Source of the DNA: Volvox africanus
Lineage: Eukaryota > Chlorophyta > Chlorophyceae > Chlamydomonadales > Volvocaceae
Direction: 5' to 3'
DNA: 64,000 bases
Assembly (NCBI GenBank): GCA_030268105.1
Contig: BSDZ01000094.1
Coordinates: 3,816,501 to 3,880,500, forward strand
Both the position numbers and the translations under genes were made by a program. Numbering within the stretch: position 1 is the stretch's first letter; the number at the start of each line of letters is the position of its first letter. Below are positions 20,001-35,000 of the stretch, in pieces. The notes under the pieces were generated by a model. That model was not told the origin of the DNA. It did no database searches and saw nothing but the letters and a program-made list of their open reading frames with translations.

Positions 20001-23000
20001 ACAGATGTATGCTCGTGCATAGAATAAATCTGCCCTTTGAGAGAGCTTGAGTAGGAGGGTCAGGCCTTTGCTAAGATGGCTGTGGAGGTGAAGGAGGAGG
20101 CGTTTCCTCGTTCTGGGGTGGCAGAGCTAGCTGGTGGATCTTTTGTCCTCTTTTTCTGGCAGCGGATCCGTTTCTTTGAGTAGCCGGGATAGAGGCTTGG
20201 AAGGTTTGGGTGCTCTTGCTGGCTCAAAAGAGGGAAAAGGCCTGCATCAGGACAGACAGACGAGGCTGTGTGCTCCTCCCTGTGCTTATCAGGGGACCCA
20301 GTACTTATCCTTGCATGGCAAGTCGTCCACAGATGGTAAACTTGCATGCTAGACCACAATTTACGATTGTTGGTAATGTGACACAATCAAGCATATCAGC
20401 ATGAAGTTAATAACAGAGCAAGCAAACCAAGTGAGGTTTGTAATGGCTGGCTAAATTGTACCGATTAGATCGCTTGCCTCTACCAAGGGTAAACTCACTT
20501 ATTAGTCAGGAAGTCCTTCTGATAATCTGAAATGTTCACCAGGTCCAGCTCTCCAGTACGTGTCCTAAGATCTGACTCCATTGGCTTGGCAAGGCCAAAA
20601 ATCGTTTTGCGCCAATCCTCGGGGATGTGATAATACATGGCGCGCCTCAACAAAGTAGCGCACTGCGATGAATAGCTCTGATGCTCAGGAAATGACAGAG
20701 AATACAGGGTTGCTAATCTGTCTTTGAGGAAGATGCGCTCATCCATGGAGGCCAGAGCACGGGTGATTGGGTGAGGTGCTGCTGTGCTGAGCCGGGATTC
20801 GTCCATTTCAGAAATGGACCTTCCCAGTGTAAATGCGGAGACAGGCGTTGCAGGCGCCACTGTGGCTTGCATAGGTGCACTGCTAATCGTTGGTAGAGCC
20901 ATTAATTCAACAGATGGAGAGGTACCTGAGTCAAAAGGCTCAGGATATCCTTTATCATCGTCAATAATTTCGCCCGTCCAGTAGTGTGTCGTGCCTTCAT
21001 AGTCAGGGCGGGATGGATCAAACTTGACCACAAAGCCAGAAAACGTCGTTGAATCATCGCTCATGCTGCATTAATGATTGAAAGAATGGGCAGTGGGTGT
21101 GATCATATTTATTAATGCATGAGGGCGTACATATCCACTTGGATATGTGAGAGAATGTTAGCTAGTCACAAAAATCATGTGTGACATGCATCATGTGGCT
21201 GAAACAGATATACAAGCAGTATGCCACGTCTTACAAAACCTTATCAATGCAACAGCAGGAACAACCAACAAGTACCAGATGGTTCTGCTCACATGGCCAT
21301 CATCCGTTTATACTGGTGTGGTACTGTTAAGTGGTCACGAAGGGCCTCGCCGTGGACGATGATGTGGACACTGAGGTTTGCACCACTTGTATCGAAGAAT
21401 GTCTCCATGTACAGCAGCTCGCCGTCTGCACCCAGTATCTGGGCTTTACATGACTCCTCGCCGTCACCATAGAGGAACGTGGGGCCTGGGGTAAACAAAA
21501 GAACACCAAATTCATCAGTAAGTTATGATGATATGCCTCACTTTTCCAAGCAAGCAAATGCTGCTGTCTCGTTATGCGGTTTGCTGCTCCATGCAAGCAA
21601 GGTATGAGAGGTGGACCAGCAAGGTATGAGAGGTGGACCAGCAAGGTATGATGGGGAATCTAGCATTTATAATCAGAGCACGTGAGGGATCACTCACAAT
21701 TCATTACGTACTAATTGATAGGCTCAATTATTATTGTTTGATTCTTAATATGCAACTGACTCTTATACATCATCACCATTCACTACTGAACCTACCATCT
21801 ATCCATTTTTCGACTTGGCTACCGAGATCACCATCACCTAACCGCTGCATATTAGGTGAGGGCATGGGCTCGACACTGACCTGCAGAGAACAGAGCATGC
21901 ATGAAAGTATGCAAGCAACCAATTGAGCAAACAACGATTCACATGGACAGTGAGTAGAAATAATATATGCCCATGCACACATCTTGTCTACTTTATGTGC
22001 ACATATTCATCGCCATTACACATATGCATGCACACATTGCTGGCAGGGTGCTGCAGGCATTCATTCCCATGCATGCATGTACATCAATCTTGCAGCTTGC
22101 GTACGAGATGCCTGTTTATCTTCATATCTTCATACATTCATTATATATGCATCATCAATTGGACATGCAGGCACAATAGATGCATACGGTGGATGAAAAA
22201 TAAGAAATCGATAAGCAATTCGTCCTTGAATGGGACAGTCAATATCCGGATACCTGAACAACAACATGAACATGGCACCACACCCTGGCTGCTACATCTG
22301 CTGCTGCGGAAATGCCTGCTTGCTTGCATGCATGTCAACCTGTCTCCAAGCGATGTGCTCGTTCCTTCCAATTGAGAACATCATCATCATCTCCTTGCTT
22401 GGAGGCAGGTTGAATTATTTGAAGGCATGCATATATGGATTGAATGTGCTTTTGCCTGCTGCTGTTTCGCACACTTACCTGAGTTTTGTATTTGATGATG
22501 GTGGCGTCTACTTTGAAGTCAGATATCACCGGTGCTGCTGGTATGACTGCGGCACTTCTGAAACTTCTGTAACTGCGATTATCATTGTCATCATCTTCTG
22601 TTGCAGATTCTGTGGACACTCTCATCATGCGCCCATAGCCGGCACGGCGATGAGGGTGGAGGTGAATGGCCCCATGCTCGAAGTGGACCTGCAGTAGTGA
22701 GCAAGGTATACTTGGTGTTAGGCGACTGTGGGCAACTTGCCCTGAAAGGACAAGCACCGGGACCCTTGCTGAAACGGCCGAACCACAGCACAGGGGGGAG
22801 CACACGGCTTAGCCTGTTCATCGTGCCGTGCGCACTGTTGTATCTCTGTTGTGTCCGCCTACAAAGGTCCAATCGGAAGATGACCATACACCTGGATACA
22901 CCTGGATATGACCATACATCCTGGATACTACCCGTAGATACCCCTACACGCACCTCCCCTCAATAGAGCTAGCAAGGGCAAACAAATCTCAATATGTCTC

Positions 23001-26000
23001 TATGTATGCATGTAACAGGCTGGACTTGCATTACATCTTGTACGTATCACATGTGTGAGATCACGTGATCTTCCAGAGTGTCAAGAGATGCTGAAGGGTA
23101 ACACATCTTTCGATATGGAGGACGAGGACCGGGTTGTTGTGGACCTTGGCACTGGTGCCCAGCACTGGCACTGGTGTAGTATCATGATCATGATTATAAT
23201 GTCTAATCCAGACGTTAACACACGTGTTCTTTCTTAGAGCATGAGACAACAGCAACCCTTCTCACCATTGGGTTATCTTTGAGTTAATATCTGCCGAACT
23301 GCTTAGGCCTGATCGGAAGATGTCCGAATCCTTGACCATCATGCATATTAGCCTTACTTACCCCAGGATAGTACCAACTGATGGTGGGCATCGCCTATCT
23401 CTTATCAGGCAGTTGGTGGAGTCCCTTGAGCGAGCCCCGCCCCACCCTGAGTGCCTGGTGTTGGTACTGGACGTCATCGCTGTGTTGAGTAGTGCTGCCA
23501 TACCGTGTTTTATTTACCCAGGTTAGCTAACACCAGCATGTAGGATCGGCCTAGCTAGGATCAATGCTGGTCTTCTTAGGCACTACCCGTGTTTCTCACC
23601 ATGCACACACACACACACACACACACACATGTACGTGCATCCATTTCACATGCGCACCTCATCTTTGCCAGTTCGTCCCGGGACTGTGACTGGGCGAGTC
23701 CAATGCACTTGATCCCCGATTAGCCTGGCATTCCTGACCAGCTCATTATTCACAAACACATGGCCGCGGCTGAGGGCCACACAGGTGGCACCTGCTGGAT
23801 GTAACTTGGCTGGGGTGGTGCCTTTAGGAGTGTGAGGCTTGAGGATGAAGGTTGTATTCAGATGATGTAAGGCATGGCGCTTGCTTCCATGTTGTGCTGG
23901 CACCTCTGCAGAATCAGTGGAAAAGGCAACACACATGCACCCATCAAATGCATCCATGAAGTGGAAGCCAAGCCAGGCCGAAACTATGGTGCGAATAATG
24001 TGTTCACATGCACCCTAGACAGTACCAGTGCCCTCAGATGTCAAAGGAGTAATAAATTAGATGGCACCTCCTAGCAGTGTAGGACATACAAGCTGCAGAG
24101 CAGAGCAGAATTGATGTTCCATTGGTACGCTTGATTGTATGTGATGCTGGTGGTGAGTATTGAGCCTAACAACTACATGCTGAAATTGATTGGAGTGAAT
24201 GTACAAGAACATCCTCTAGAAAGGAAGAGTACATATGACGGATTTCGCCCAGGTTTGTGGACCGCTGGTAAGGAATGACATCATCATTCTGTAACAATTC
24301 TTTTTATTTATAAAGAATACACACACATATATATATAGTTTTTAGTACTTAACAAAATAAAGATATACTCAACAGGATAAAGATATATGTAATTACACTA
24401 TTTTTTATATAATACATTGTTTATAGTTTATGATTGTCGAGAATGAGCAACACTCATAAACTTAAGAATGTCAGATCAAGTAATACGGCCCAGGAGGGGC
24501 CGGGCGCTTTGCTGACTTTAACAATGATTAGGAGGGTTCAAGGCGGGGTGATCGAAATGTGATCGAAATCCTTCAGAAACCCTTGCACTTGCAGGGAAAG
24601 CATGCGCGCCAGAGTGAAGGCTGTAATAAATGAAAAATTGTACGATAAAGATCAATGAACAACTGATTATCATAAAGGTTTTCTTTTTGTTCCTAAGAGC
24701 ATGTTCGTGGTGAAAATTAAGCTTTCGCATTCCAAAGCATACTTGGATTAGAAAAGTAGTAATTTTAGTATAAAAGACATCTAGGTTAAAACAGCAACAT
24801 GCAAACCTTTGCGTAAGGATTGTCTGCGTGAAATCTGAGTGAATTGTAAAGAATTTTTGCCTGCAGGGCTGGCTAGTGCCCTACGAGACATATAGTAACC
24901 ACATGTAAAATGGCCACAAGCAGATGGCGAAAAATGCGGCTAATTGAAACGATTCAATTAGCTTTAAATCAAAATATGCATAAACTTAGGCAGACCAAGC
25001 AGACAAGCAGACAAGTGCACAAACAAGTCTGTGCATTCTGTGAAGTGACAGAGAGGGGAAAAATTCTTAGGGGCCTTACATCACTAGCACTACTGTTTTA
25101 CACTACAGAAAAGGCCAGGGGCCTTACATGACAAGCACTCCTAACAGTCGAAGTGGATGTACGACACTGAAACCGACAACGACAAAGAACTGACAACGAC
25201 AACAAAACAAAATACAAACGATAACGACAATACATAGAAAACTGAGATATGAAAATAAAAATATATATGTGCTTTACTATTCTAGAAGATGCGATTACTA
25301 GGTTAGGTAAGCGGTAGCAATTATTGGATGATATAATGACTCTTCAGCCAAAGCCCTTTAATTAGCTGAAGAATATCAAGCGAAAGCCCTTCACCCATGC
25401 CATGCTGCATGCTAATTCTTTAGCCAACAGGGCTTTGGTTGATGTGGTAAGTGTTACATTCATGCATCCAATATTATGTATACGTATAGCACACAGCTTG
25501 ATACAACGGCAAGAAAACCGTTCCATATTCATTCCCCTCCCCATCCATTTTCGTTGCTGATACACAGTTTACACTGCACAGTGGCACGATGTGTGGTATT
25601 TGCAATGTCATGCCATTAATACATAGATAAAAGAGTTAACTCGTGAGATATAAAGAGATGATCGCCATCATACATTCTTGCAATGCATGTAATTATTCCC
25701 CCTATTCCTTAACATTTTTAGCAGCAAGAAACATCCCGCTTTCGTCAGGCAAGGCATCTTTATCCTGGATTTGAGCCCTCACGGCCTGCTTATCATAGGC
25801 CTGTTTACAAGCCGAGAGTTAGGAAAACATTTTCAACTTTGTAACCTCCGTGCACGCGGATGGGGGATGTCATCCTGAGCAATGTAATTTCAGCACAAGT
25901 AAACTTGCTCCTATATTATGTACTCTTTAGCAAAGGAGTTACAAGTTAGTGACAGATAGCTAGGGAATACTGATAGTATCACAACATGACACATGGACAG

Positions 26001-29000
26001 GGATGCCTACAAAACAATACCTACAAGCCCTGCCACTTCGAGGTGGACTTATGGCATATGAGATGCACGCACCTGGCTCGGGCTTCTCCATCAATAGCCC
26101 GTTGTTCGAGGTAATTGTTGCGATGGCCCTGTCCATGGCATCTGGCAGGAACCTGCCTATCACACCCCCAAAGATGTGCTTGGCCCCCTGAATGTACTTG
26201 ATAAACTGGAGCTGCTGGGAGACGGGCAGTTTCCTGAGACCCGATATCATGCGGTCGATTGTCAGCTCAGGATAATTAAGGTAGACCAAATAACCGTTGG
26301 CATGGTAGGAGCGCAAGCCTTCTCGTAAGTGCACACTGCATGATAGACACAGCAAGAGTGGAAATCAGGAGCAGGTTATCATTAGCGCCTCCTTGAGGGC
26401 ATCGAGTGAGATTAGGCCAGCGAAATGCGGTGAATGGAATGCATCAGATCAGCATCATATAGACATGCACGCAGATATACACTTTGATTATTGCTTGCAG
26501 TTGCATGCTGGCAAATATGTGTTTTGGTAAAAGGTAGAAGGAAATAACTGCATGCATCGCACCGACATACAGGCGGTTACTTCACTGCAATACATATATA
26601 TAGGGTTTATGGGGTTAAACCCATATAAATAATATATTAAACTATATATATAATATATATGGGCTCTCAGTGGGCGTAGCCGTTGAGCTTTTCAGGGGGG
26701 CCCCTGAGTACCTTGTTATCCCCCCTCACGTCTTCGGAGGGCTCTAGCTTTTCTGCTGAGCAGTTTGGGAGGGTCCTAGCTTATTGCCCCTTTTACTTAT
26801 AGCGTCCCTGGGAGGGAGGTCCAGGGACTTTTGCTTGAGAGGCAGTGGAGGTGGAGGAGGCGTGGGTAGGGGTGCTCTCTCGCCCTCTCCGTCTGGAAGC
26901 TGGTGGGCTTGGCTGAGGCTCTGTTTCTTTGGATACCCATGCTGGAGGCTCGTGAGGTCTGTGTGCCCTTGCTGGCCGAGCGAGGGGAGGAGCAGGACGA
27001 ACAGACTAAGCCGTGTGCTCCCCCAAGCGCTTTTGTTCGGCCCGGTCAGAGCCCTTGGTGCTTGTCCTTTCAGGGCAAGTCGCCCACAGTGGAACACCCG
27101 TTCATATATATACTGCCACTAAACATACATCCAGCCAGTCACTTGACAGCATCTGTTGTTCAGGTGCACAGGGTGCATGAGGACAACACTGATGATAGAT
27201 GATGAGTTCATTCGCAGCATGGTACAACATACCCATGGACAGAGCCAGTAACCAGCGAGCTTGTGAAGTGCTTAATGCGCTCAAGCTGATAGCACCCATC
27301 CTCCGTGGCACGCTTCACGACATCATTAAGCCGCAGATTACCAACCTGCAAGAGCCAGGCAGCAGGTAGGTTTCCATACAGACAGGCACGTAAATCGAGT
27401 AATCAGGTAAGAAACCAGCCAGCCAGCGAGCCATACTAGTTACATGACGTTATTGAAAGCTAAGCCCAAAATCCAAACAGTGACACAAGCACCATTTAGG
27501 GCGGGGCCCCAGCATGAAGCGACTCAGGGGCCCTGCCTGTAGGATTGCCCATGCATGTCCATCAATCGTTGTGTGTGTCACTTTAACAACCAAACAAGTT
27601 TGGTTGGTTGCATATCTGAATGAAAAACACTAGTTATTAGCAATTTAGAATCTAAATTTCATGGCATCATGTTTGTAGCTAACAAAACTCGTTTGAGCAT
27701 AAACAGGCTTGGCGAGGTCAAGGTGTAATCAACGCTTCCCCAGCCATGTTTTATCAATACTCCAATCTAAGCAAACAATAACGGGGCTTGACAACTCAAC
27801 CATTCCCTTGCTTTGTGTAGTATCCTGGGGAATCTAAGGCTAATATCCAGGATGATCAGGAAACTGGACATGTTCCGATCGGGCATAAACAGTTTGGTGG
27901 ATATTAACACAGAGATACAACACTTTGACGACCATCTTCCAAGCTTATGACGAGAACAAGTGATATATTAAATCCTTTCAGATAAAAATAAGTTTAAACT
28001 TTCTTTATTCAATTATGATTCCCGGCTAACGCAAAATGAATTCGAACAGGTTTCACAATCTCCATTGTCCCAGCCCGCAGTCCAACCTTTGCCTCTCGCA
28101 CTTTTAACCTAGATGAAATGATATATATACATACATACATACATACAATACCATGTAATGTAATATAATATAATTTTATAATTTATATGATATTTATAAT
28201 GAGGGTCGTGAGGGCTCCGTGGCCTTGCTGGCTCGAGTGAGGGGAGGAGTGCACGGCAGGACAAACAGACTAAGCCGTGTGCTCCCCCAAGCGCTTTGGT
28301 TCGGCCCGGTCAGAGCCCCCGGTGCTTGTCCTCTCAGGTCAAATCGCCCACAGTGTAACATAATCAATGAAAGGTTGAGACCTATTTTATAAGCTGCGCT
28401 GCTTAACTGCTTAGCATTAACAAATTGCACTGTGAACGCAGGTAAACGCATACGGCGTGAACACAAACATTGTCACAAACACGGCACAGTGTGGGCGTGA
28501 ACATGAACGTGAACGTGGCGTGGCGCGGCATGAATGCAAACACTAACATGGGGGACGGGGCGCGCGGGAAGACTGGGGAAGCGGTACATGGATGGGAGAT
28601 GGGGAACGGGGGACACATACGGAGGAACGGGGAGGGGGACGCAGTCAGGGGACAGGGGACGGGGGGTGGGGACGCGGAGGGGGGATGGTCGGAGGATGGG
28701 GATGCAGGAGGGTGGGACGGGTGGCGCGGGATGGACGGGGCACCCCTCAATATCTCAACTGTATCCAAGCCATCCTAAGGTACAGATATCAGGGGCCCCG
28801 ACTGTCTATATCCCGACGGCTTCAGGAACAATGCCGAAACCAACTCTTGTCACGCACTAACTTAACTACTTCGCAAAACAGAACAAGTAATCCATGCATG
28901 CATGTCGCATGCATGGATGCGTGCGTGGGTGCCCATGCATGCGTGCCCATGCGTGCGTGCCCATGCGTGCGTGCCCATGCATGCGTGCCCATGCATGCGT

Positions 29001-32000
29001 GCATGGATGCATGCATGCATCCATGCACGCAAAACAGAACAAGTAATCCATGTGCAATCATAGTTTGTTTCTATGCATAGTAACTGCTACCTCAGTTATG
29101 CATACATTTAATGAGGGTGGGCTGTGTCATGCTCTTTTATTGGATGGTGCGGTCTGCTGCCATGTGCACATTTGTCATAATCATAACATTGCATGCACTG
29201 ACATAGTTTTACTCAATCCAAAGCATTGCATAGGCGGGTTGCCAGTGTGAACCGCCTCAGGGGGCCTTGCCCTATAGAACTGCCCATGACCTCCCTTCGT
29301 TGCTTGTGTGTGTCTGTCTGTCTCTGTAACAAACAAGCAAGTTTGTTACCCCAACCATCTAAAAATCAATATTTATATCCTATAGAATCTATGTTTCATG
29401 ACATCTCGTTTGGTCAGACAGAATTCGTGGTGGACAGAATTCGTATGATCTCAAACAGGCAAGGTCAAGGTGCTATCAACCGCTCGCCAGCCATATTTGC
29501 TTTACATTAGGGTTTCTTAGGGTTCTAGGGTTTTATATTCTGAGCTACTCTCATTTGACAACTCGACCATTCCCTTTGATGACCATCTTCACGCTGTTTG
29601 CCAACATCAGTTGCTGACGCAAATAATTTACGCTAAGATAACATATTTATATATCCTTAATTTAAATTTCAGAATTGCAGCTTGGCTAAGGTTCATGAGT
29701 TGAATGAGGTTAACAAGCTTTGCAGTCTACCTCCTATCTCCCAGCCCCCAGTCCAACTTTTGCTTCTTGCACATTAATCTAAATAAAAAGATGTATAATC
29801 TGATAAGTAATTATTTATTTCGAGCTGCTTCACTTCTTAACCGTAAGAGATTGCGCCCGTGGCGCGTATCGACGTGACACGACCCAAAGCGAATGCGAAC
29901 ACAACACGGCGCAGCATGAACGCGCACGCGACGCGGCGCGGCGTGAACATGAACACGATCGCAAAAGGTTGTAGTGCATTCCCGTGAACGTGAACTTAAA
30001 AGCTAGGGACGGAGGACGGGTGACGCGGACCGGGGACGGGGACGGGGACGAGGACGGGGGGACGTGGGACGGGGGGATGCGGGATGGGGGGACAGCAGGG
30101 ACGCGGGACGGACGGGCGATGCGGGACCCGGGCGTGATGGGGGACGAGGGAAGTGGACTGTGCGTGTGCACTGTCCATTGTGTCTAAACTGCATCCAAGC
30201 TGTCCTACATACGGTACAGATATTGGGGCGCTATAGTATTTTGGGGTGTCTACAGGTAGTGTCCAGGGTGGACCGTGGAGCTGCTGTGCTGCTGCTGTGT
30301 AGGGTTGAAGCATATTATATTATATTATATTATATACATATATATGTATATATATACATATATATACATATATATACATATATATACATATATATGCATC
30401 ACCACTATTTCAACACTGCAGCTGGCTAGACCTAGTATTAATCATATAATCATTGTAGAAGTACATGTATATATACCTTCTAAATCTACAATGATGTACG
30501 GTATTCTTCATTCCCTGCACCAGCAATAAGTATGTTCATGATGCATGTTTTTTCATCAACTGCCGAGCAACAAAGTAATTTAATGCATGCACTGTGCTAG
30601 TTGGTGAGTGCCACAAAGGCCTCTCGAGCTGCTGAGTACATGCTTCTGCACCTTATATTTTGTTTGTGTGTGCTGTACGTTCGTTGTATGACTTATATAT
30701 GCACCATCCAATTTGCTTACCTCCAGCCATGGGTTTTGGGCACGGGCCATATGTGGGTCCAGGGCCCTCAGGCCCGTGGTGGTGAAGAACACATGCTCCG
30801 CTGTAAAGAATGGCGTTTTCTTGTTGAAGCCGAAGACTCTGAAAGGGCTCTTGCTGGTGGAGATGACACGCTCGCTGGATGCAATGCCTACACAGCGGCT
30901 CCACTTGCGCACGTTGCAGGCATTCCGACAAAGGATCCTGGATCCTTCCTTGATCTGCATTTCAAATATGTATAATTTGCGCCAGAGGCATACATAATAC
31001 AGACTTCGGCAATTAGAGACATATGTATAAGTATGCATTATGTATATGTAAGAATTTAGGAAGAGAGTACATCGACAAGGCAGACACACACCAGCAGCCA
31101 GCAGGAGTCATGCACTTACTATCAAGGTGCATGGCTGATGAAAATGTGAGATTGAAACATATCCAATTTACAAAATCACATGCATACATCATTTGCAACG
31201 CGCCCATATCCAAGTTGAAACTGTATGACGTCGAAAGGTAGGTGGATGGATAGCAAACAAGGTATGATCACAATCTGACGATGCATGTCTGTATTATTTT
31301 TCTGCTGCAGATCTGCAGAACCGCTGTTAGCGGTCGTCTCAATGATGGGTCCAAGTAGCAGTGTAGATGTGTAATTCTAGACACATACAACTCAGGACTC
31401 ACCTTCTCAATAGGAATAGAGGTCCCATTTGCAAGCAACACGAGAGTGCCAGGGACAAAGCAGCCGCCCGGGCTATCGTGCGTTTCACGAATCATGTTGT
31501 TCGGGCGCGCATTTGTCCTCAGTCCGTAGTGCTTTGCACTAGCGGGTCCATCCCTGTCCAGCCACTTCAGCAGCTCCACACCATACGTTATGTCGGTGTA
31601 ACTTGGAGTGCCGCTGCATGTGGGAAAGCTGGAAGGAACCGGGTGGCAATGTAGATTACCACCGTAAACAGTGGCTTGCTGCTCCATGGCAGCCTGCTTT
31701 ACTGGCTCATGAAATGGGTTATTGTTGATGACCTCAATCATCGAGCCATTCAGGGTGAAGCCCTGCACAGCAGAGTAGTAGTTGCATACCAAGCAGGTAC
31801 ATACGTATTTATGCAGGCACAATTGGCTTTGGTTTCATTACTTTTTCATTGAAATGTTGCAGGGTTTCCATGTACATTATAATGACAGGTGTTGTATAGC
31901 AGGAAATGATAAATGAAGGGAAGGCAACATGTTTGCTTTGCGGAACAAGGATAGTACTAAACTATTGACCCTCAATACAAGCAACAAATTGCGCGCGTGG

Positions 32001-35000
32001 TTTTCGGCATGGGAAGCAGGACGCAGACACAGCACGCAACGCGGCGTGGCGCCCACACAACATACAGTTTGGGAATCAAAAGTATCTAGCACTCTATTAA
32101 TGCGGTTCATGCCCCTTGCGCTTTGTCCACTGCTGTGTGTGCGGGTGTGGGGAGAATGTGTGTATGTATGTGTGTTTTTGTCTGTAAATCCTTCAATGTC
32201 GAAGTGAGGCTATCAAACCGTACAAAAAATGGGACCCTGCAATTTTCCGGCTTCAATAAGGCTGACACCAACTCTTGTCCCCATAATTAGAGTGTTGCAT
32301 GAATTCAATCCATAAAAAAACCCAACGCACGTTAGCACCAAACGGTAATACATAGTAACTAGCCACTGCGCATCACATATTGCCAGAATTTTTTCATCAA
32401 AACTTGTTTCAAAAATAAACTGCTGGGCTTGCATACATGGAATGTTTCCGTGACATGTTTCCGGAAGCGAAAGTGGAGTTCGCGGAAGAATTATATCCTT
32501 ACGGAAAAACACCTCCCAGAGTGGCCCTCGTTCTTTACTGTTCTTCACCAGAATTTATTCTTTAATTAGAGAACGATAAATAACAATTATATCTATAAAA
32601 GATTCTTAAATCTTCCTGATCACACTTATCCTTGATTGTTCTTTCCGGCATTCTTACGTAAAACGAATTTATTTTGATACAGTTGATGATACCATGCCTC
32701 GTTTTCTTTACAGACATCTTGGCACAAGTATACGCCTATGTATGTGGCCCATTCACTATCGTTAATTGCCTCTACATCATGTACATGTACTGATACTTTT
32801 CGATATTAAAGATATTCATAACTGCTATTACTTTGCAGGGTAAAGATTGTAGTCGTACATGTACGGCACAGAAACAACAATAAAAGGTGCAAAGCTGTTC
32901 TCAGCATAGGGAGAGGTCTTTATTTCCGGCACTGAAGAATTGCGGAAGTAATCCGCAACCTCATTGATGACCAGCCACTTGCTGCTGGAACCTCTAGCTA
33001 GCATTGAACTCTGCCGCCACTAATGACTAGGCAATGTGTTTACATGTGGATAATTGTTTGTGTGTTGGCCATGCACATCATCGATCTATGGATAGACCAT
33101 CTATCTGTAAAAGTTTTTAGGAACTGTTTATTGAATAGATAGGTCATGGTGTGCAGGATCTAACTATTACAGGTCATAAGAAGTTTCCAGCAGCTTCAGG
33201 CAACCAAATCCGTTCAAATCCGTTCGAAGAGGCAGGCATCATTTATTACTAAGGGACGGACCGACAATCCTCTTTCCGTTCACTCATACCTGGATGAGGC
33301 CGAGAAAGTTATGGTAGGTGTCGTACAGTCGTTTTGGCAGAAGTGATTCGGAATCCTCCTCGTGCGTCGCCAATGCACACTTGCGAATATGAGCTGACGC
33401 CTGTTGATAGCTGACGGTATCCAAGCGACAGAGAATGTACAAGATCAGCTGCAAGGGGATGCTATTATCCCATGTAAAGTTGGACAGGGTGATCCTGTTG
33501 AGTGTGTTGGAAAGGTATTTGGTCATAGACGCCGTGAAGCCAGGAGTTTCTGTAAGGTCCTTCCAGCCGTTAGGTAGCAGGGCGATGTTTTGCAACAGAT
33601 GGGTGTGGATCCAATCATCCAGCAGAGCGTTTGACAGGTAATGGGAGGGTGAACCATCGGTCGGGTTGTTATTCGGGGTCCATGCAGCAGCCTCCTCGTA
33701 TGTGATTGTGACTGGTACATCCCCGTTGAAGATGCGTTCCAGGATCTCCTCATTGCAGGTGGCCTCCTTTTCCAGGTTGATACCGAACTTGGAGCTCACG
33801 CCAAGGTGGTTGTCGCTGGCGGCAATCGCCTCAGGCATCTTTATGGTAGAATCAAAATCGTACAGGCCCCTGCTCTGTATTACGTATGTGATAAATTAAA
33901 GGGGGACCACACAAGTATTGTTCACACATTCAATATGTACCGTACGCAGTCTTCAGCAGCAGCACATACATACAAGCAACAGCGAGCGATGTGGTGAGCG
34001 CGATGAAAGCAGGAAGGTTTGTCAACTAATAACACGCGGCGTGCCCATGCGGTGCTCGTACATGCACTTATGCGTGCATGCGCATAGGAAGGATACACCC
34101 GTTCATGTATATACGTTCTAACACGTGCATCCCTTATTTGCTTGATAAGTAGTGGGACGTGCGTACACACTTGAGAAAGCAAGGATAAGAGGGAATTAGA
34201 GGGAATGTGGAGCTACATAAACACATCGCTTTGGAAAAATGCATTTCATAGTCATTTCTTAAAATATATACGGCAGCAGTTATTCAACCGAACATCGATT
34301 ATAATTGAAATCGGCACCTTCGTCACGGACTGTTCGATGCTGCTAGCTGGAAGGTTGCATACATACACGTCTGATAATGGTCTTCAGAGCAGAGTATGTG
34401 TAAGTGGTATATGTACTCGAAAAATACTCGAAAAAATACTCGAAAAATAAGGTCTCGGATCTTCAAGGTCTCGATCCAGTGTAACAGAGGCTTCGCCTAG
34501 CTGATAGGGGTAGCTATAAAGGCGAGCTCCGAGTAACTGTGCCGTAGGGCACATAGTGCAAAGGTGACTCCTTGCTAGTTACATTATAGTAGTAACTTAC
34601 AATGGAAGAAGAAGTGGCTGTCTCAATTATTCAGGCGCCTTAAAAAGCGCTGTCTGGCTCATAAGGGGGCCTTACGTCTATCCAAAACTGGCGCGCATTC
34701 TACAACTGACACCGTTGTACGAATGCTCGCATGCAAGTAGTTCCATGCGACTTGTTCAGATTCTAAGCGTCAGATCTATTGTAACTAATCTATTATTACG
34801 CAATTATGTTATTTGTCATAAGAGGCCAAATTACGACAACTCAGTTTCGCTCTTTCAGGCGCTTCTGCGCCACTCGCGCTGTTACAGTATATGTATACAT
34901 ATACATACATGTATGTGTAATGCATATATATATATATACGTAACACTACCAGGCATGCCTGATGATGGCCAACATTTTGTATCAACCTACGTATGTGCGT

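Noticed and set aside
20495..21064. Reading the MSDDSTTF frame as a stand-alone intron-less gene ending in TGA
   Set aside because: The apparent stop overlaps a GTGAGT donor, and both ends join neighbouring exons in correct phase in genes B and C, so it is better explained as exon 11.
21289..21498. GPTFLYG frame as the last exon of a separate upstream gene
   Set aside because: Its stop codon lies within a GTGAGC donor, and the split codon is completed by the next exon in both paralogues (Ile in B, Thr in C).
28866..29060. CRISPR-like array
   Set aside because: The repeats are short, contiguous and without unique spacers, and the genome is eukaryotic.
32213..32548. 111-codon minus-strand frame in intron 2 of gene B
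   Set aside because: No acceptor or donor in phase with exons 2 and 3, which join cleanly without it.
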